From contig JAEZNF010000174.1 in NCBI GenBank assembly GCA_023441845.1, positions 1 to 6,356 of the forward strand: 6,356 nucleotides of DNA, read 5' to 3'. Each line of letters begins with the position of its first letter. Position 1 is the stretch's first letter. The stretch comes from Bacillota bacterium (GTDB taxonomy: Bacteria; Bacillota; Clostridia; Acetivibrionales; DSM-2933). This document shows positions 1 to 4,751 of the stretch, one piece after another. A program made the translations under genes and the position numbers. The notes beneath the pieces were generated by a model, which saw nothing but the letters and a program-made list of their open reading frames with translations, did not search any database and had not been told where the DNA came from.

Positions 1-148
1 CCCAAACCATGAACATGGGCGGAAGCATCATAGCATCTTTATTACTGATTGCTAATAAAATACCTATAGGTATAAGAAAAAACATTGATTTGATATAAGG
101 TTTTACTGTAAGTATGTCAAACTTTACAATACTGACTGCTTTGTTCAT
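1..148 (-). CDS. ABC-2-type transporter permease, N-terminal fragment (partial)
   Basis: Only the first 49 codons are in the window; the gene continues past position 1. The visible protein starts MNKAVSIVKFDILTVKPY, then has a hydrophobic stretch at about residues 21-34 (SMFFLIPIGILLAI) that looks like the first membrane helix, then a short loop and another hydrophobic start (MMLPPMFMVW). A short cytoplasmic lead of the 'K-D-x-x-x-x-K-P-Y' type before helix 1 is typical of the ABC-2 permeases (ABC2_membrane_5-like) that follow YtrA-type regulators and a lone ATPase. The ATG overlaps the TGA of the ATPase gene as ATGA, and an AAGGAGAGG ribosome binding site lies within the end of that gene. 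It therefore very probably forms the membrane half of the same transporter. Family assignment rests on context plus a short N-terminus; the substrate cannot be told. Confidence 0.7.
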   Translation of the reverse strand, partial: MNKAVSIVKFDILTVKPYIKSMFFLIPIGILLAISNKDAMMLPPMFMVW

Positions 149-1005
149 ATATTTATCCTCTCCTTATTAATAAATACTACTATATCATCAAGAGTACTGT
201 GCTCAATTATTATATTGCCCGTAAATTCTTTCAGGTTTTTCCTTTCGATGAGCCCCTCAAAGCCTGTACCGTGTTCGCGGAGCCCGAGTATTTTTTTCTT
301 TTGCTCTAAAGTTATATCGTTTTTACCGCCTTTAATAAGGCAGTAGCTTTCCATAAGCTGGTCTTTAGTGCCGGTGAATACTGTCCGGCCCTTATTTATA
401 AAGGTAATATAATCTGCAATTTTCTCCAAATCGGAGGTTATATGTGTCGAAAACAATACGCTTCTATCTCCGGAAGAAATATAACTTAAAAGCATGTCGG
501 TAAGTTCATCTCTGGCAACCGGATCAAGACCGCTTGTGGGTTCGTCAAGGATTAAGAGCTTTGCGTCATGGGATAGAGCCACTGAAATCATAAGTTTCAT
601 TTTCATACCTCTTGAAAGGTCCTTAACTTTTTTACTTGGGTTAAGATCAAATTCCTTTAAATACTTGCGGAACTTACTGCTGTCCCAATTGCTGTAAAAC
701 AACCTGACAGCGGATTCAACATTATTAAGGCTCCACTCATCGAGGTAATACGGCTGGTCGAACACAACTCCCACCTGTTCTTTAATCTGCTCCTCGCAGG
801 CAATATTATCAAGTCCGAATACTTTTATTTCACCGCTTTGCCTTTTAAGCATATTCAGGATGAGTTTTATTATTGTGGTCTTTCCTGCACCGTTAGGACC
901 AATAAGGCCCATTATATACCCTTTGGGAAGGGAAAAACCGATATCCTTCAAGGAAAAATCCTTAAAGCTTTTACTTAAATCTCTGATTTCCAATGCCTCA
1001 TTCAT
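145..1005 (-). CDS. ABC transporter ATP-binding protein
   Basis: Cytoplasmic ATPase subunit (286 aa) that would power the ABC-2 permease encoded just downstream. All nucleotide-binding motifs are present: Walker A GPNGAGKTT (36-44), Q-loop Q84, signature LSRGMK (130-135), Walker B LLILDE (150-155), D-loop SGLD (158-161) and the switch histidine H188 (STHI). The ~70-residue C-terminal extension after the core is common in drug, peptide and YtrB-like exporters. The chosen ATG at 1005 lies 5 nt after a strong AAGGAGGA site. An in-frame ATG 15 codons upstream (1050) would add residues lying inside the regulator gene and has no such site, so it is rejected. The gene overlaps the end of the GntR gene by 8 bp (ATGAATGA) and the permease start by 4 bp, which suggests coupled translation and fixed stoichiometry. 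By analogy to ytr-type operons, export of or resistance to a cell-envelope-active compound is likely, but the substrate is unknown. Confidence 0.93.
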   Translation of the reverse strand: MNEALEIRDLSKSFKDFSLKDIGFSLPKGYIMGLIGPNGAGKTTIIKLILNMLKRQSGEIKVFGLDNIACEEQIKEQVGVVFDQPYYLDEWSLNNVESAVRLFYSNWDSSKFRKYLKEFDLNPSKKVKDLSRGMKMKLMISVALSHDAKLLILDEPTSGLDPVARDELTDMLLSYISSGDRSVLFSTHITSDLEKIADYITFINKGRTVFTGTKDQLMESYCLIKGGKNDITLEQKKKILGLREHGTGFEGLIERKNLKEFTGNIIIEHSTLDDIVVFINKERINI

Positions 1006-1381
1006 AATTTTCCTCCTTAAGCATGGTTTCAAATATGCTTTCAAGTTCATTTCTGCCGATCCTGGCGACTTTGGCTGTATTTATAGCAGACAAAAAGCTG
1101 TTCTCAATGTCACGCAGCAGTTGTTCGCGTACCATTTCAGTATTTTTAGGCAGTACATAACAGCCCTTGCCCTGAACATTTGCTACAAAGCCCTCCTGTT
1201 CAAGATCGGCATATGCTCTTGTTGTAGTTATTACACTTATTTTAAGGTCCTTCGCAAGCTGCCTGATTGAGGGAAGCATTTCACCTTCGGCAATTTCTCC
1301 GCCTAAAATAGCGGCTCTTAGCTGCTCTTTGATCTGCTCATATATAGGCACTCCTGCACTGTTTGATATTACTATTCTCAC
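998..1381 (-). CDS. GntR family transcriptional regulator, YtrA subfamily
   Basis: Predicted DNA-binding repressor of 127 aa and first gene of the operon. Residues 11-77 form a GntR winged helix: VPIYEQIKEQLRAAI helix 1, then LPSIRQLAKDLKIS and the recognition-helix region VITTTRAYADLEQEG, then the wing ANVQGKGCYV. Only about 45 residues follow, enough for two helices. This is the hallmark of the YtrA subfamily, which lacks a large ligand-binding domain and is usually encoded beside an ABC transporter. The start is GTG at 1381, preceded by AAGGCGGTG about 7 nt upstream, a one-mismatch Shine-Dalgarno site. The stop overlaps the ATPase start. YtrA-type regulators commonly repress their own operon, and the inverted repeat at 1427-1444 over the -10 region would be a suitable site. 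The effector is unknown. Confidence 0.9.
   Translation of the reverse strand: MRIVISNSAGVPIYEQIKEQLRAAILGGEIAEGEMLPSIRQLAKDLKISVITTTRAYADLEQEGFVANVQGKGCYVLPKNTEMVREQLLRDIENSFLSAINTAKVARIGRNELESIFETMLKEENYE
1011..1018 (-). promoter_or_regulatory. Ribosome binding site deciding the ATPase start
   Basis: Read on the minus strand this is AAGGAGGA, close to the ideal anti-16S match, 5 nt before the ATG at 1005-1003. It favours that start over the in-frame ATG at 1050. It lies within the last codons of the GntR gene, so the downstream gene can be translated by ribosomes that finish the regulator. Confidence 0.85.
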
Positions 1382-1426
1382 TTTTGCACCGCCTTGCTAA
1401 GAGTTTATAGTGTTTATATTCTATAT

Positions 1427-1444
1427 ATACAGTATAAGCTGTAT
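1427..1444. promoter_or_regulatory. Candidate operator for the GntR/YtrA-type regulator
   Basis: Inverted repeat with 6-bp arms ATACAG and CTGTAT around a 6-bp centre. It covers the -10 hexamer of the operon promoter, where a bound repressor would block RNA polymerase. A second, looser pair (TATAG at 1406-1410, CTATA at 1421-1425) lies around the expected transcription start. Assignment to the neighbouring regulator is inference from position. Confidence 0.45.
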
Positions 1445-1460
1445 GTTCTGTTGCTGTCAA
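1431..1460 (-). promoter_or_regulatory. Sigma-A-type promoter of the GntR-ABC operon
   Basis: On the minus strand a perfect -35 TTGACA (1460-1455) is followed after 18 bp by -10 TATACT (1436-1431). Transcription would start around 1420-1425, giving a leader of roughly 40 nt before the GTG at 1381. It is the only strong minus-strand promoter seen upstream of the operon. Confidence 0.75.
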
Positions 1461-1532
1461 TATAAAACTGGGAGAATTTTCATTTGAGTTGTTATCTATT
1501 AAGTAACAAAGCAAAAATAGCGGTCCTAATAG

Positions 1533-1628
1533 TAGGAAATGGGTTCTTACTTAAAATGTAAAAAGTGTTTTTGATGATATTAACAAAGCTGAATAGGATA
1601 TTTAAGTGGTATATGAGTGTTTTTTATA
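1533..1628. repeat. Imperfect direct repeat, copy 1
   Basis: It begins TAGGAAATGGGTTCTTACTT and ends AAGTGGTATATGAGTGTTTT. It aligns over nearly its whole length with copy 2 at 1675-1793, sharing blocks such as TAAAATGT, AAAAAGTGTT, TTGATG, TAACAAA and AAGTGG-ATATGA. Copy 1 lacks a ~20-bp segment present in copy 2. Where copy 2 ends in TTGACA, copy 1 has TTTATA, so this copy has no good -35. Its first part also contains the 19-bp motif repeated at 4408-4426. Confidence 0.6.
1535..1553. repeat. 19-bp dispersed motif, first copy
   Basis: Exact match to 4408-4426, in the same orientation relative to the downstream plus-strand exported-protein gene. It lies inside the first copy of the ~100-bp duplicated segment. 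Confidence 0.75.
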
Positions 1629-1674
1629 GCATATTACCGCGCTTTAATGTAAATAAAAATGATTTACGCCTAAA

Positions 1675-1793
1675 TAGGAAAAGTTTTTTACCTAAAATGT
1701 TAAAAAGTGTTGTTGATGGTATTATAATGTTGTAAAATATAGTTAACAAAATCTATATGGCATATATATAAGTGGCATATGACTTTTTTGACA
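1675..1793. repeat. Imperfect direct repeat, copy 2 (promoter-proximal)
   Basis: Diverged copy of 1533-1628. It begins TAGGAAAAGTTTTTTACCTA, carries TAAAATGT, AAAAAGTGTT and TTGATGGTATTA, then an extra ~20 bp, then TAACAAA and AAGTGGCATATGACTTTTTT, ending in the TTGACA used as -35 of the dockerin-CYTH gene candidate promoter. The arrangement suggests a duplicated regulatory segment. Confidence 0.6.
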
Positions 1794-1818
1794 GGATGTC
1801 ACTGAAATTTAGTGTAAT
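1788..1818 (+). promoter_or_regulatory. Candidate promoter of the dockerin-CYTH gene
   Basis: Perfect -35 TTGACA (1788-1793) and a -10 candidate TGTAAT (1813-1818), with a long 19-bp spacer. The suboptimal spacing, and the palindrome over the -10 and start site, suggest a regulated promoter. It would give a leader of about 180 nt before the TTG start at 2009. A weaker alternative is TTGTTG (1710-1715) with TAAAAT (1733-1738). Confidence 0.4.
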
Positions 1819-1838
1819 CCAAATAGACTACACTAAAT
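1807..1838. promoter_or_regulatory. Inverted repeat, 10-bp arms, operator or mRNA hairpin
   Basis: Perfect arms ATTTAGTGTA (1807-1816) and TACACTAAAT (1829-1838) around 12 bp. No T-run follows, so it is not an intrinsic terminator. It sits across the -10 and probable start site of the candidate promoter, a classic repressor position. The regulator is not identifiable from the sequence. Confidence 0.5.
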
Positions 1839-1884
1839 AAGGTTAAGGCGGGGCTATTGCGCTATATGAATTCGGCGGGTGAAG

Positions 1885-1980
1885 ATGTTTTTTGTTTTGA
1901 GAAAGGCTGGGGGATCAAAAAGGTTTTTCCTGATTGCTTTTATTGATAGCGTGAAGAGTTACAATATTTGTAAAAAATAA
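1885..1980 (+). CDS. Possible 31-codon leader ORF (weak)
   Basis: ATG at 1885 to TAA at 1978-1980, 31 codons. It occupies most of the predicted leader and ends 28 nt before the dockerin-CYTH start. The product would be basic and hydrophobic-mixed, beginning MFFVLRKAGGSKRFFLIAF and ending in KK. GGCGGGTGA lies upstream but only about 5 nt (from GGCGGG) or less from the ATG, so initiation would be mediocre. No family is recognised, and it may be chance in an untranslated leader. Confidence 0.2.
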   Translation: MFFVLRKAGGSKRFFLIAFIDSVKSYNICKK

Positions 1981-2008
1981 AAAAGATATTTTTAAAGGGG
2001 GAGTTTAC

Positions 2009-3253
2009 TTGAAAAGATTAAAAAAGTATGTTATACCCATTATGGTTTGTCTACTGCTGCAGACAGCGGTTACGATTGGAGTTCAAAGCCCGCAAAAGGT
2101 GTATGCTGAAAACGAACCGGTAGCACCGCCGCCAATGACTACGGTATCTCCGGAATTAACAATGCCGCCGCCGACACCGACAATAAGGACGACAGCGACA
2201 GCTACACCTACAATGCCGCTGGCGGTGATTGTAAAAGGTAATATTAAAACTGAAATCAGCTGCAGTCAGGAAGCAGGGTATTTAATTAATGCCGGTTTTA
2301 CTGTTAAGGGCGGATATGCTGCAACGACAGATAAAGATGGAGCCTTTTTCATGTCAGTTCCTTACTTACCATATGTAATTGATATCACTATCGAAAAACC
2401 CGGATTCCTTAAAAGAACACTAGAAGGTATTAACATCAACAGGCAAACTACAATGCTTAATGATATACTTATGTGGGCTGGAGACATGGATGGGGACGGT
2501 GCTGTTAATATGACAGATATTATATATATAGCAGGTTCGTTCAACAGTGTAAAAGGGGACAGCATATATAAAGCCCTTGCAGATATCAATGGGGACAGTA
2601 CTGTCAATATGATGGATATTATGGCTGTGGCCAGACATTTTAATGCAACTTCTAAAAGTTATCCGGAATATGGGCAGGTGATTTCAACTCCGACAGGGAG
2701 CTTAAGGCCCACACTAACATCGACAGTGAAGCCCAAGCCCACACCAGCACCGGATTTGGGACTTGAAATTGAAAGAAAGTTCCTGGTGAACCCGAGTAGA
2801 ATACCGTATGACCTTAGCACATTGGATAAATATGATATTCTCCAGACATATATAAACTTTTCGCCCGAGATCAGGATAAGGAAAATCAATGGTTGGATGT
2901 TTATGCTTACTGTGAAAGCAGCAGTCGACTATGATGGGATGGTCAGGGAAGAGCGTGAGTTGTGGATGACCGAGCAAGTTTATATTACTCTGTATAGTAA
3001 AAGGGAAGGTAATGATATAAATAAGACGAGATATCAGGGGATTGGCGACGATGGAATTATGTTTGCCATCGATATTTTTAAAGGTTCCCTTAAAGGACTG
3101 GCATATTATGAAGTAGAGTTTGCAACTGAGCAAGAAGCCAACAGTTATGTGCCCCCTGCATGGGTAGGAAAAGATGTTACGTCCGATAAAAGGTATAAAA
3201 ACGGAAGTCTGGCGAAAAACGGCCTTCCGGCGGACTACACGCCAGCTCCTTAA
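2009..3253 (+). CDS. Secreted X-module/dockerin protein with C-terminal CYTH (triphosphate tunnel) domain
   Basis: 414 aa, exported. Order: signal peptide 1-33 (KRLKK n-region, hydrophobic core, VYA cleavage); Pro/Thr linker 36-70; X-module-like beta domain ~72-156 (AGFTVK, TTDKDGAFF, LMWAGD); dockerin 157-216 with two calcium loops (D159-D161-D163-N167-D170 and D192-N194-D196-N200-D203); linker 226-250; CYTH domain 251-402. X-module plus dockerin resembles the CipA C-terminal X-type II dockerin pair, which binds anchoring-scaffoldin cohesins. The CYTH part has the ExExK motif (E253, E255, K257), RxR (R289, R291), K303, RxExE (R313, E315, E317), KTRY (339-342), D355, ExE (368, 370) and a WVGKDVTSDKRY end, as in bacterial tripolyphosphatases. 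Start is TTG with AAAGGGGGAG upstream; the first in-frame ATG (codon 12) would destroy the signal peptide. Followed by a terminator at 3283. CYTH enzymes are normally cytoplasmic; likely substrate tripolyphosphate or a nucleotide, unproven. Confidence 0.92.
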   Translation: MKRLKKYVIPIMVCLLLQTAVTIGVQSPQKVYAENEPVAPPPMTTVSPELTMPPPTPTIRTTATATPTMPLAVIVKGNIKTEISCSQEAGYLINAGFTVKGGYAATTDKDGAFFMSVPYLPYVIDITIEKPGFLKRTLEGININRQTTMLNDILMWAGDMDGDGAVNMTDIIYIAGSFNSVKGDSIYKALADINGDSTVNMMDIMAVARHFNATSKSYPEYGQVISTPTGSLRPTLTSTVKPKPTPAPDLGLEIERKFLVNPSRIPYDLSTLDKYDILQTYINFSPEIRIRKINGWMFMLTVKAAVDYDGMVREERELWMTEQVYITLYSKREGNDINKTRYQGIGDDGIMFAIDIFKGSLKGLAYYEVEFATEQEANSYVPPAWVGKDVTSDKRYKNGSLAKNGLPADYTPAP

Positions 3254-3282
3254 TAGCAGAATAAATATTTATATTTAAAAGA

Positions 3283-3328
3283 CTACTATCGGCCTTAATG
3301 GGAAAAATAGGCCGGTAGTAGCTTTTTA
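3283..3328 (+). terminator. Intrinsic terminator of the dockerin-CYTH gene
   Basis: A 12-bp stem, CTACTATCGGCC (3283-3294) with GGCCGGTAGTAG (3310-3321), contains one G-U pair. The 15-nt loop is followed by CTTTTTA. It begins 30 nt after the stop codon and separates this gene from the kinase promoter immediately downstream. Confidence 0.88.
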
Positions 3329-3348
3329 TAGTGTCTGACGGAATAAAA

Positions 3349-3357
3349 TGTTATAAT
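3349..3357 (+). promoter_or_regulatory. Extended -10 promoter of the PfkB kinase gene
   Basis: TGTTATAAT: a perfect TATAAT (3352-3357) with the TGn extension. No good -35 is seen 16-18 bp upstream, which is usual for extended -10 promoters. Transcription would start near 3364, about 35 nt before the GTG at 3400. This rules out the earlier in-frame GTG at 3331, which lies upstream of the promoter. Confidence 0.65.
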
Positions 3358-3387
3358 ATGTACTATTATCGATACTTGAAGAAGAAT

Positions 3388-3395
3388 GGAGGCGG
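3388..3395 (+). promoter_or_regulatory. Ribosome binding site deciding the PfkB start
   Basis: GGAGGCGG, with GGAGG ending 7 nt before the GTG at 3400. No comparable site precedes the in-frame GTG at 3331. Confidence 0.8.
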
Positions 3396-3399
3396 TATA

Positions 3400-4320
3400 G
3401 TGGACACAGCTAAAGAATGCGGAAGTGCAGATATATATTTATACGGCATGACGGTGTTTTCTACAATTTACCTTTTAGACGGCAGTTATCCCGAACCGGA
3501 TGGATACAGGGAAATCAGGGAAACGTATATTATACCCGGCGGAGAAACAGGCAATTCAGCAATTGTTTTGGCAAACCTCGGATATAAGGTTAAAATAGAC
3601 GGACCTTTTTTAGGCGTAAAGACCAGGGACGGAGTGCTGGATTTTTTTAAGAGGTTTGACGCGGATTGCTCGGGATTGCATTTCGACCCTGGCTTTGAAG
3701 GGGTGCAGGACCTGGTTTTAGTGGATAAGCACACCAGGACTGTCTTCGGTAAATTTGCTCAATATTTCAGTTCGGGAAAAAGATGGTCAATACCTGATGA
3801 GAGCGCAATACAATCGGCTAAAATCGTATCTATAGACCCGTTTTTTAAGGACGAGTCAATACTTGCCTCCGAATACTGCAAAAAGGCGGGTAAACCTTAT
3901 GTGACCATAGACTGTCTGCCTGACAGTGAACTTAATAAAAATGCTTCGGCTACAATAATATCCAACGAATTCATTACAAATGAGTTTCCCAAAGAGGATA
4001 TAAAGAGGCTATTTGAAGAATACACAAATAACTCCCGAGGACTTGTGATATTTACTTTCGGTTCAAGGGACATTATGTATGGCAGAAGGGGAAAAGAAGT
4101 AAGGAATGTTACTCCGTACAAGGTGGATGTGAAGGGCACTTTAGGTGCAGGGGACACATTCCGTGCAGGAGTAGTATATGGTGTACTCAATCAGATGGAT
4201 GATGAAAGCACAGTGAAGTTTGCAGCGGCTACGGCAGCTGCTGTCTGTGCCAGATTCCCCATGGCATTAAACCCGCCGGGATTGGATGAAATCATGGGAT
4301 TGGTACGAGGAACGGTGTAA
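3400..4320 (+). CDS. PfkB/ribokinase-family carbohydrate or nucleoside kinase
   Basis: Cytoplasmic ATP-dependent kinase of 306 aa, about the usual family length. The N-terminal substrate part has GGETGNSA (47-54), matching the family GG-x-x-x-N-A region. The C-terminal ATP/anion-hole signature reads DVKGTLGAGDTFRAG (243-257), with the catalytic-base aspartate D252 in GAGD. SNEFITNE (188-195) lies where the metal-associated N-x-x-E motif is expected but is not a clean match. FTFGSRDIMYG (218-228) fits the strand-turn before the ATP site. The early aspartate often seen after the first strand appears to be replaced by Ser/Thr (GMTVFST, 16-22), so the substrate may not be a typical ribose or fructose sugar. 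The gene has its own promoter and is bounded by terminators on both sides. The phosphorylated compound cannot be named from sequence. Confidence 0.9.
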   Translation: MDTAKECGSADIYLYGMTVFSTIYLLDGSYPEPDGYREIRETYIIPGGETGNSAIVLANLGYKVKIDGPFLGVKTRDGVLDFFKRFDADCSGLHFDPGFEGVQDLVLVDKHTRTVFGKFAQYFSSGKRWSIPDESAIQSAKIVSIDPFFKDESILASEYCKKAGKPYVTIDCLPDSELNKNASATIISNEFITNEFPKEDIKRLFEEYTNNSRGLVIFTFGSRDIMYGRRGKEVRNVTPYKVDVKGTLGAGDTFRAGVVYGVLNQMDDESTVKFAAATAAAVCARFPMALNPPGLDEIMGLVRGTV

Positions 4321-4324
4321 ATGT

Positions 4325-4369
4325 AAAAGGGGCACAACACTAATGTTTTGAGTGTTGTGCCCCTTTTTT
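4325..4369 (+). terminator. Strong intrinsic terminator of the PfkB kinase gene
   Basis: A perfect stem, GGGGCACAACACT (4329-4341) with AGTGTTGTGCCCC (4351-4363), extends with A-T pairs on the outside. It has a 9-nt loop and a run of six T. It begins 5 nt after the stop. The A-run on the 5' side means it could also terminate minus-strand transcripts. Confidence 0.95.
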
Positions 4370-4407
4370 GGTGTCAACCGATAGCCAAACGCTACACAAC
4401 CTAAAGT

Positions 4408-4426
4408 GGAAATGGGTTCTTACTTA
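4408..4426. repeat. 19-bp dispersed motif, second copy
   Basis: GGAAATGGGTTCTTACTTA, identical to 1535-1553. Both are preceded within 5 to 10 bp by CCTAA (1525-1529 and 4400-4404), so the conserved unit may be about 27-29 bp with a small internal length difference. A diverged third member is at 1669-1697. Confidence 0.75.
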
Positions 4427-4474
4427 GAGCAGTGAACCTGTTCATTTGATACTTATCTTTTATTAGCATATATT

Positions 4475-4490
4475 ATATTCTATAGAATAT
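4475..4490. promoter_or_regulatory. Perfect 16-bp palindrome
   Basis: ATATTCTATAGAATAT reads the same on both strands. It lies about 40 bp upstream of the -35 at 4527 in very AT-rich DNA. It could be a dimeric regulator site, though AT-rich palindromes also arise by chance. Confidence 0.35.
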
Positions 4491-4510
4491 CTTTAAAATA
4501 TAATGAAATA

Positions 4511-4528
4511 AATTACATAAATGTAATT
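4511..4528. promoter_or_regulatory. Inverted repeat touching the protease promoter -35
   Basis: Arms AATTACAT and ATGTAATT separated by AA. The right arm overlaps the first bases of TTGACA (4527-4532), so a bound protein would affect polymerase access. The TACA...TGTA pattern is common among winged-helix operators, but the spacing is not diagnostic of a known family. Confidence 0.45.
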
Positions 4529-4556
4529 GACAACCACATGTTGCTTGTGATAATAT
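4527..4556 (+). promoter_or_regulatory. Candidate sigma-A-type promoter, distal, for the M4 protease
   Basis: Perfect -35 TTGACA (4527-4532), with -10 GATAAT (4549-4554, spacer 16) or TAATAT (4551-4556, spacer 18). Transcription from about 4561 would leave roughly 325 nt of leader before the protease ATG. Confidence 0.6.
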
Positions 4557-4598
4557 TATTGTAAATTATCAATAAAATATTTCTAACCAAAAGTGAAT

Positions 4599-4618
4599 TT
4601 TACACATAGAAGTGTAAA
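4599..4618. repeat. Inverted repeat / hairpin in the protease leader
   Basis: Perfect 7-bp arms TTTACAC and GTGTAAA with a 6-nt loop. Flanking AACCAAAA (about 4585-4592) and TTTTGATTGGTT (about 4627-4638) could pair as an outer, bulged stem. No T-run follows, so it is not a terminator. It may be an operator or an mRNA structure. Confidence 0.4.
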
Positions 4619-4705
4619 GTATCCATTTTGATTGGTTTCAAAAAGGTTGGACAAGTCTTGTTTTATTAAAATTCCAGTATTATGTTTTGTAAGTTTAACA
4701 TATGA

Positions 4706-4741
4706 TGCAAGGTTGCAAGTATGTACAGGGTTGTACAGGGT
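4706..4741. repeat. Phased short tandem repeats upstream of a weak promoter
   Basis: TGTACAGGGT occurs twice head to tail (4722-4731, 4732-4741). It is preceded by TGCAAGGT and TGCAAGT (4706-4713, 4714-4720). The 10-bp period puts the main pair on one face of the helix, ending 10 bp before a -35-like TTGACG. This arrangement suits cooperative binding of an activator; no regulator is identified. Confidence 0.45.
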
Positions 4742-4751
4742 ATTACATTAC

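Larger units (their letters stand above)
1382..2008. other. Divergent intergenic region, 627 bp
   Basis: No convincing full-size gene lies here. In order it holds: the minus-strand promoter and operator (1427-1460); an inverted repeat TTGTTA (1489-1494)/TAACAA (1504-1509); two diverged copies of a ~100-bp segment (1533-1628 and 1675-1793); a candidate plus-strand promoter with an overlapping palindrome (1788-1838); and a possible 31-codon leader ORF (1885-1980). It is markedly more AT-rich than the flanking genes up to about 1790. No terminator-like hairpin with a T-run was found. Confidence 0.6.

Noticed and set aside
1006..1050. In-frame upstream ATG that would extend the ATPase by 15 residues
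   Set aside because: It lies inside the GntR coding sequence without a comparable ribosome binding site. The ATG at 1005 has AAGGAGGA and begins where the ABC domain normally begins.
1710..1738. Promoter TTGTTG-17-TAAAAT
   Set aside because: The -35 matches consensus at only three positions. The TTGACA at 1788 nearer the gene is a better candidate, although this one is not excluded as a secondary start.
1839..2000. Riboswitch in the leader of the dockerin-CYTH gene
   Set aside because: Read by eye for conserved cores such as cyclic-di-GMP, cyclic-di-AMP, SAM and TPP; none recognised, and no terminator or sequestering hairpin is evident. A covariance-model search would be needed to exclude it.
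2362..3133. Several minus-strand open frames across the dockerin-CYTH gene
   Set aside because: They are antisense to a gene with clear domains, show no family features and lack ribosome binding sites; they are shadows.
3331..3399. In-frame GTG extension of the PfkB kinase
   Set aside because: It starts upstream of the extended -10 promoter and right after the previous terminator's T-run, and has no ribosome binding site. The GTG at 3400 has GGAGG at ideal spacing.
2009..4320. Dockerin-CYTH and PfkB kinase as one functional operon
   Set aside because: A strong terminator and a new extended -10 promoter separate them, so co-transcription is unlikely; adjacency alone does not support a shared pathway.
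1525..4426. CRISPR array or complete insertion sequence based on the repeated motifs
   Set aside because: The repeats are too few, not regularly spaced and have no spacers, cas genes, transposase or matching inverted ends in the window.
4433..4444. TGAAC-CT-GTTCA as a LexA/SOS box
   Set aside because: The Firmicute LexA site needs GAAC and GTTC four bases apart. Here the gap is two and no SOS-type gene follows.
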